A DNA stretch of 64,000 nt, taken from NCBI GenBank assembly GCA_020633555.1, contig JACKDL010000013.1, positions 109,704-173,703 of the forward strand, in the 5' to 3' direction. Both the position numbers and the translations under genes were made by a program. Below, one piece after another: positions 63,214-64,000 of the stretch (positions are counted from its first letter, which is position 1; each line of letters begins with the position of its first letter). The notes under the pieces are model-generated. The model was not told the origin of the DNA and did no database searches. It worked only from the letters and a program-made list of their open reading frames with translations. This stretch comes from Myxococcales bacterium (GTDB lineage Bacteria; Myxococcota_A; Bradymonadia; UBA7976; UBA1532).

Positions 63214-64000
63214 GTGTCCCGCCAACACCTCGCCATCGTGCTCACCGTCCTGATGCCAGGGCTGGGCCATATCGCCCTCGGCTGGGTCCGTCGCGGGTTG
63301 GCCGTCTGGGCGGCCGCCTACTGTGCGGCCGGCGCGCTGATGTTGGGCTGGGCCATGGCGCTTTTCGTGCCGGTAGTCCCGGTGGTGGGCGCCGCCATCG
63401 CGTGGCTGGCGTTGCAGGGGGTGCTCTGGCGCGATCTGCTCCACCTGCCCGCTGATGGGCCCGCCCGGCGCGACCCTGCGCCCGCCTGGGTTCACGGCGT
63501 GGTCTGGCTGTCGCTGGGGGTCCTGCCGATCCTGGTGGGGGGGCGCCTGGTGGGCACTCGCCTGGTGGGCGTGGCGCGGGTCGAGGGCCAGTCGATGTTC
63601 CCCGTGCTCCTCGATGGTGACGAGGTGGTCTTCGATCGCCGGGGCTTCGCGGGTGCGCCCCCGCGCCCCGGCGACCTGGTGGTCGTCGCCGACGCCCAGG
63701 GGCGGCAGATCACCCGGGTGGTGGCCGTGGCCGGCCAGACGGTCGCCCTGCACGGAACGCGGCCCGTGGTGGACGGCGCGCCGCTCCCGCGGAGAGCCGT
63801 GTCGGCCATGCGGGTGCCCCGCTTTGGTGGCGTGCTGGCAGCCGAGCTGGCCCGCATGGACGGCTACCTGGAGCGCGCCGAGGGGCGCGACTACATGGTG
63901 TGCGAAGATCCGCTGGGGCCGACGCCGGCCTTCGCTGAGGCGATCCGCCTGCGGCCGGGGGAGATCTACGTCCTGGGCGACAACCGCACTGCCACCGTGG
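63214..64000 (+). CDS. Signal peptidase I-like protein lacking the catalytic lysine (3' end cut by window edge)
   Basis: The open frame from GTG 63214 runs off the window (262 residues seen). Four or so membrane helices (about 5-115) precede an S26-type domain. It has VEGQSMFPVLLDGDEVVFDR with nucleophile S127, PPRPGDLVVV, then QITRVVAVAGQTV, and finally GEIYVLGDNRT. The catalytic Lys of signal peptidase I normally stands before the Arg of the third motif, 40 residues after Ser in Bacillus SipS. Here that place (167) is Thr (ACC). The extra N-terminal helices are also unusual. It could be an inactive homologue, a different protease type, or a chaperone-like relative. Confidence 0.8.
   Translation, partial: MSRQHLAIVLTVLMPGLGHIALGWVRRGLAVWAAAYCAAGALMLGWAMALFVPVVPVVGAAIAWLALQGVLWRDLLHLPADGPARRDPAPAWVHGVVWLSLGVLPILVGGRLVGTRLVGVARVEGQSMFPVLLDGDEVVFDRRGFAGAPPRPGDLVVVADAQGRQITRVVAVAGQTVALHGTRPVVDGAPLPRRAVSAMRVPRFGGVLAAELARMDGYLERAEGRDYMVCEDPLGPTPAFAEAIRLRPGEIYVLGDNRTATV

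Overview
The window is about 70% GC or higher, very densely coded, and has the mark of a Myxococcota (deltaproteobacterial) chromosome. Three Hanks-type Ser/Thr kinases, two with PEGA-like tails, lie within 22 kb. There are many lipoproteins, a secreted protein with a MYXO-CTERM-like tail, thrombospondin type 3 and MopE-like calcium/copper-type Cys repeats, a PilZ regulator and an FHA-GAF-sigma54 activator. GTG and TTG starts and 4-bp stop/start overlaps are common. I see no phage, insertion sequence, CRISPR or rRNA. One tRNA (Ala-GGC) is present.

Layout. 1-5.9 kb: the start of an AAA/TPR protein (minus strand, cut by the edge), a membrane protein with a RING-like zinc finger, two small lipoproteins, a TrmA/RlmD-type RNA uridine methyltransferase and a bifunctional-nuclease-domain protein. 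6.0-17.1 kb: a tight nine-gene plus-strand run (membrane protein, cyclase-fold repeat protein, membrane-anchored Rossmann-like protein, ABC ATPase, two membrane proteins, MoxR ATPase, DUF58 protein, giant BatA-like protein with two vWA domains). 17.2-21.6 kb: a radical-SAM-like protein with unusual cysteine spacing, an HTH-PilZ protein, then folD-gcvT-gcvH. 21.7-27.2 kb: a TonB-like protein, a BtpA-family protein and a membrane protein, all on the minus strand downstream of dapD, followed by a plus-strand gene. Four of these genes need single-base corrections to read through, five corrections in all, so this stretch is either decaying or poorly sequenced. 27.2-35.4 kb: hypothetical proteins, a CinA-like protein, a zinc-ribbon membrane protein co-transcribed with a zinc-ribbon/kinase/repeat/PEGA-like protein, and a basic zinc-ribbon protein. 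35.4-44.4 kb: glyA, sppA, a DUF72-like protein, a second kinase, a GNAT, two tandem NAD-type isocitrate dehydrogenase paralogues and a fused alpha-beta 2-oxoacid dehydrogenase E1. 44.4-51.6 kb: two convergent large exported proteins separated by a perfect 18-bp hairpin, then a small lipase-like hydrolase. 51.6-64 kb: tRNA-Ala with promoter and terminator, a triple-parvulin lipoprotein, a third kinase, RNase R, an overlapping minus-strand operon (HEAT lipoprotein, FHA-GAF-sigma54 activator, HEAT protein, deoxynucleoside kinase) and the start of a signal-peptidase-I-like protein that lacks the usual catalytic lysine.

Working together: folD, gcvT, gcvH and glyA serve one-carbon/glycine metabolism (no gcvP here). 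The isocitrate dehydrogenase pair and E1 serve oxidative 2-oxoacid metabolism. The MoxR-DUF58-vWA run resembles the MoxR/vWA chaperone or metal-insertion modules, here joined to an ABC transporter half and a cyclase-fold protein. This run is the best candidate for an uncharacterised multi-gene system. No non-coding stretch exceeds 300 bases. The longest are 46795-47067 (holding a strong hairpin) and 34390-34650 (a divergent promoter region with no clear gene).
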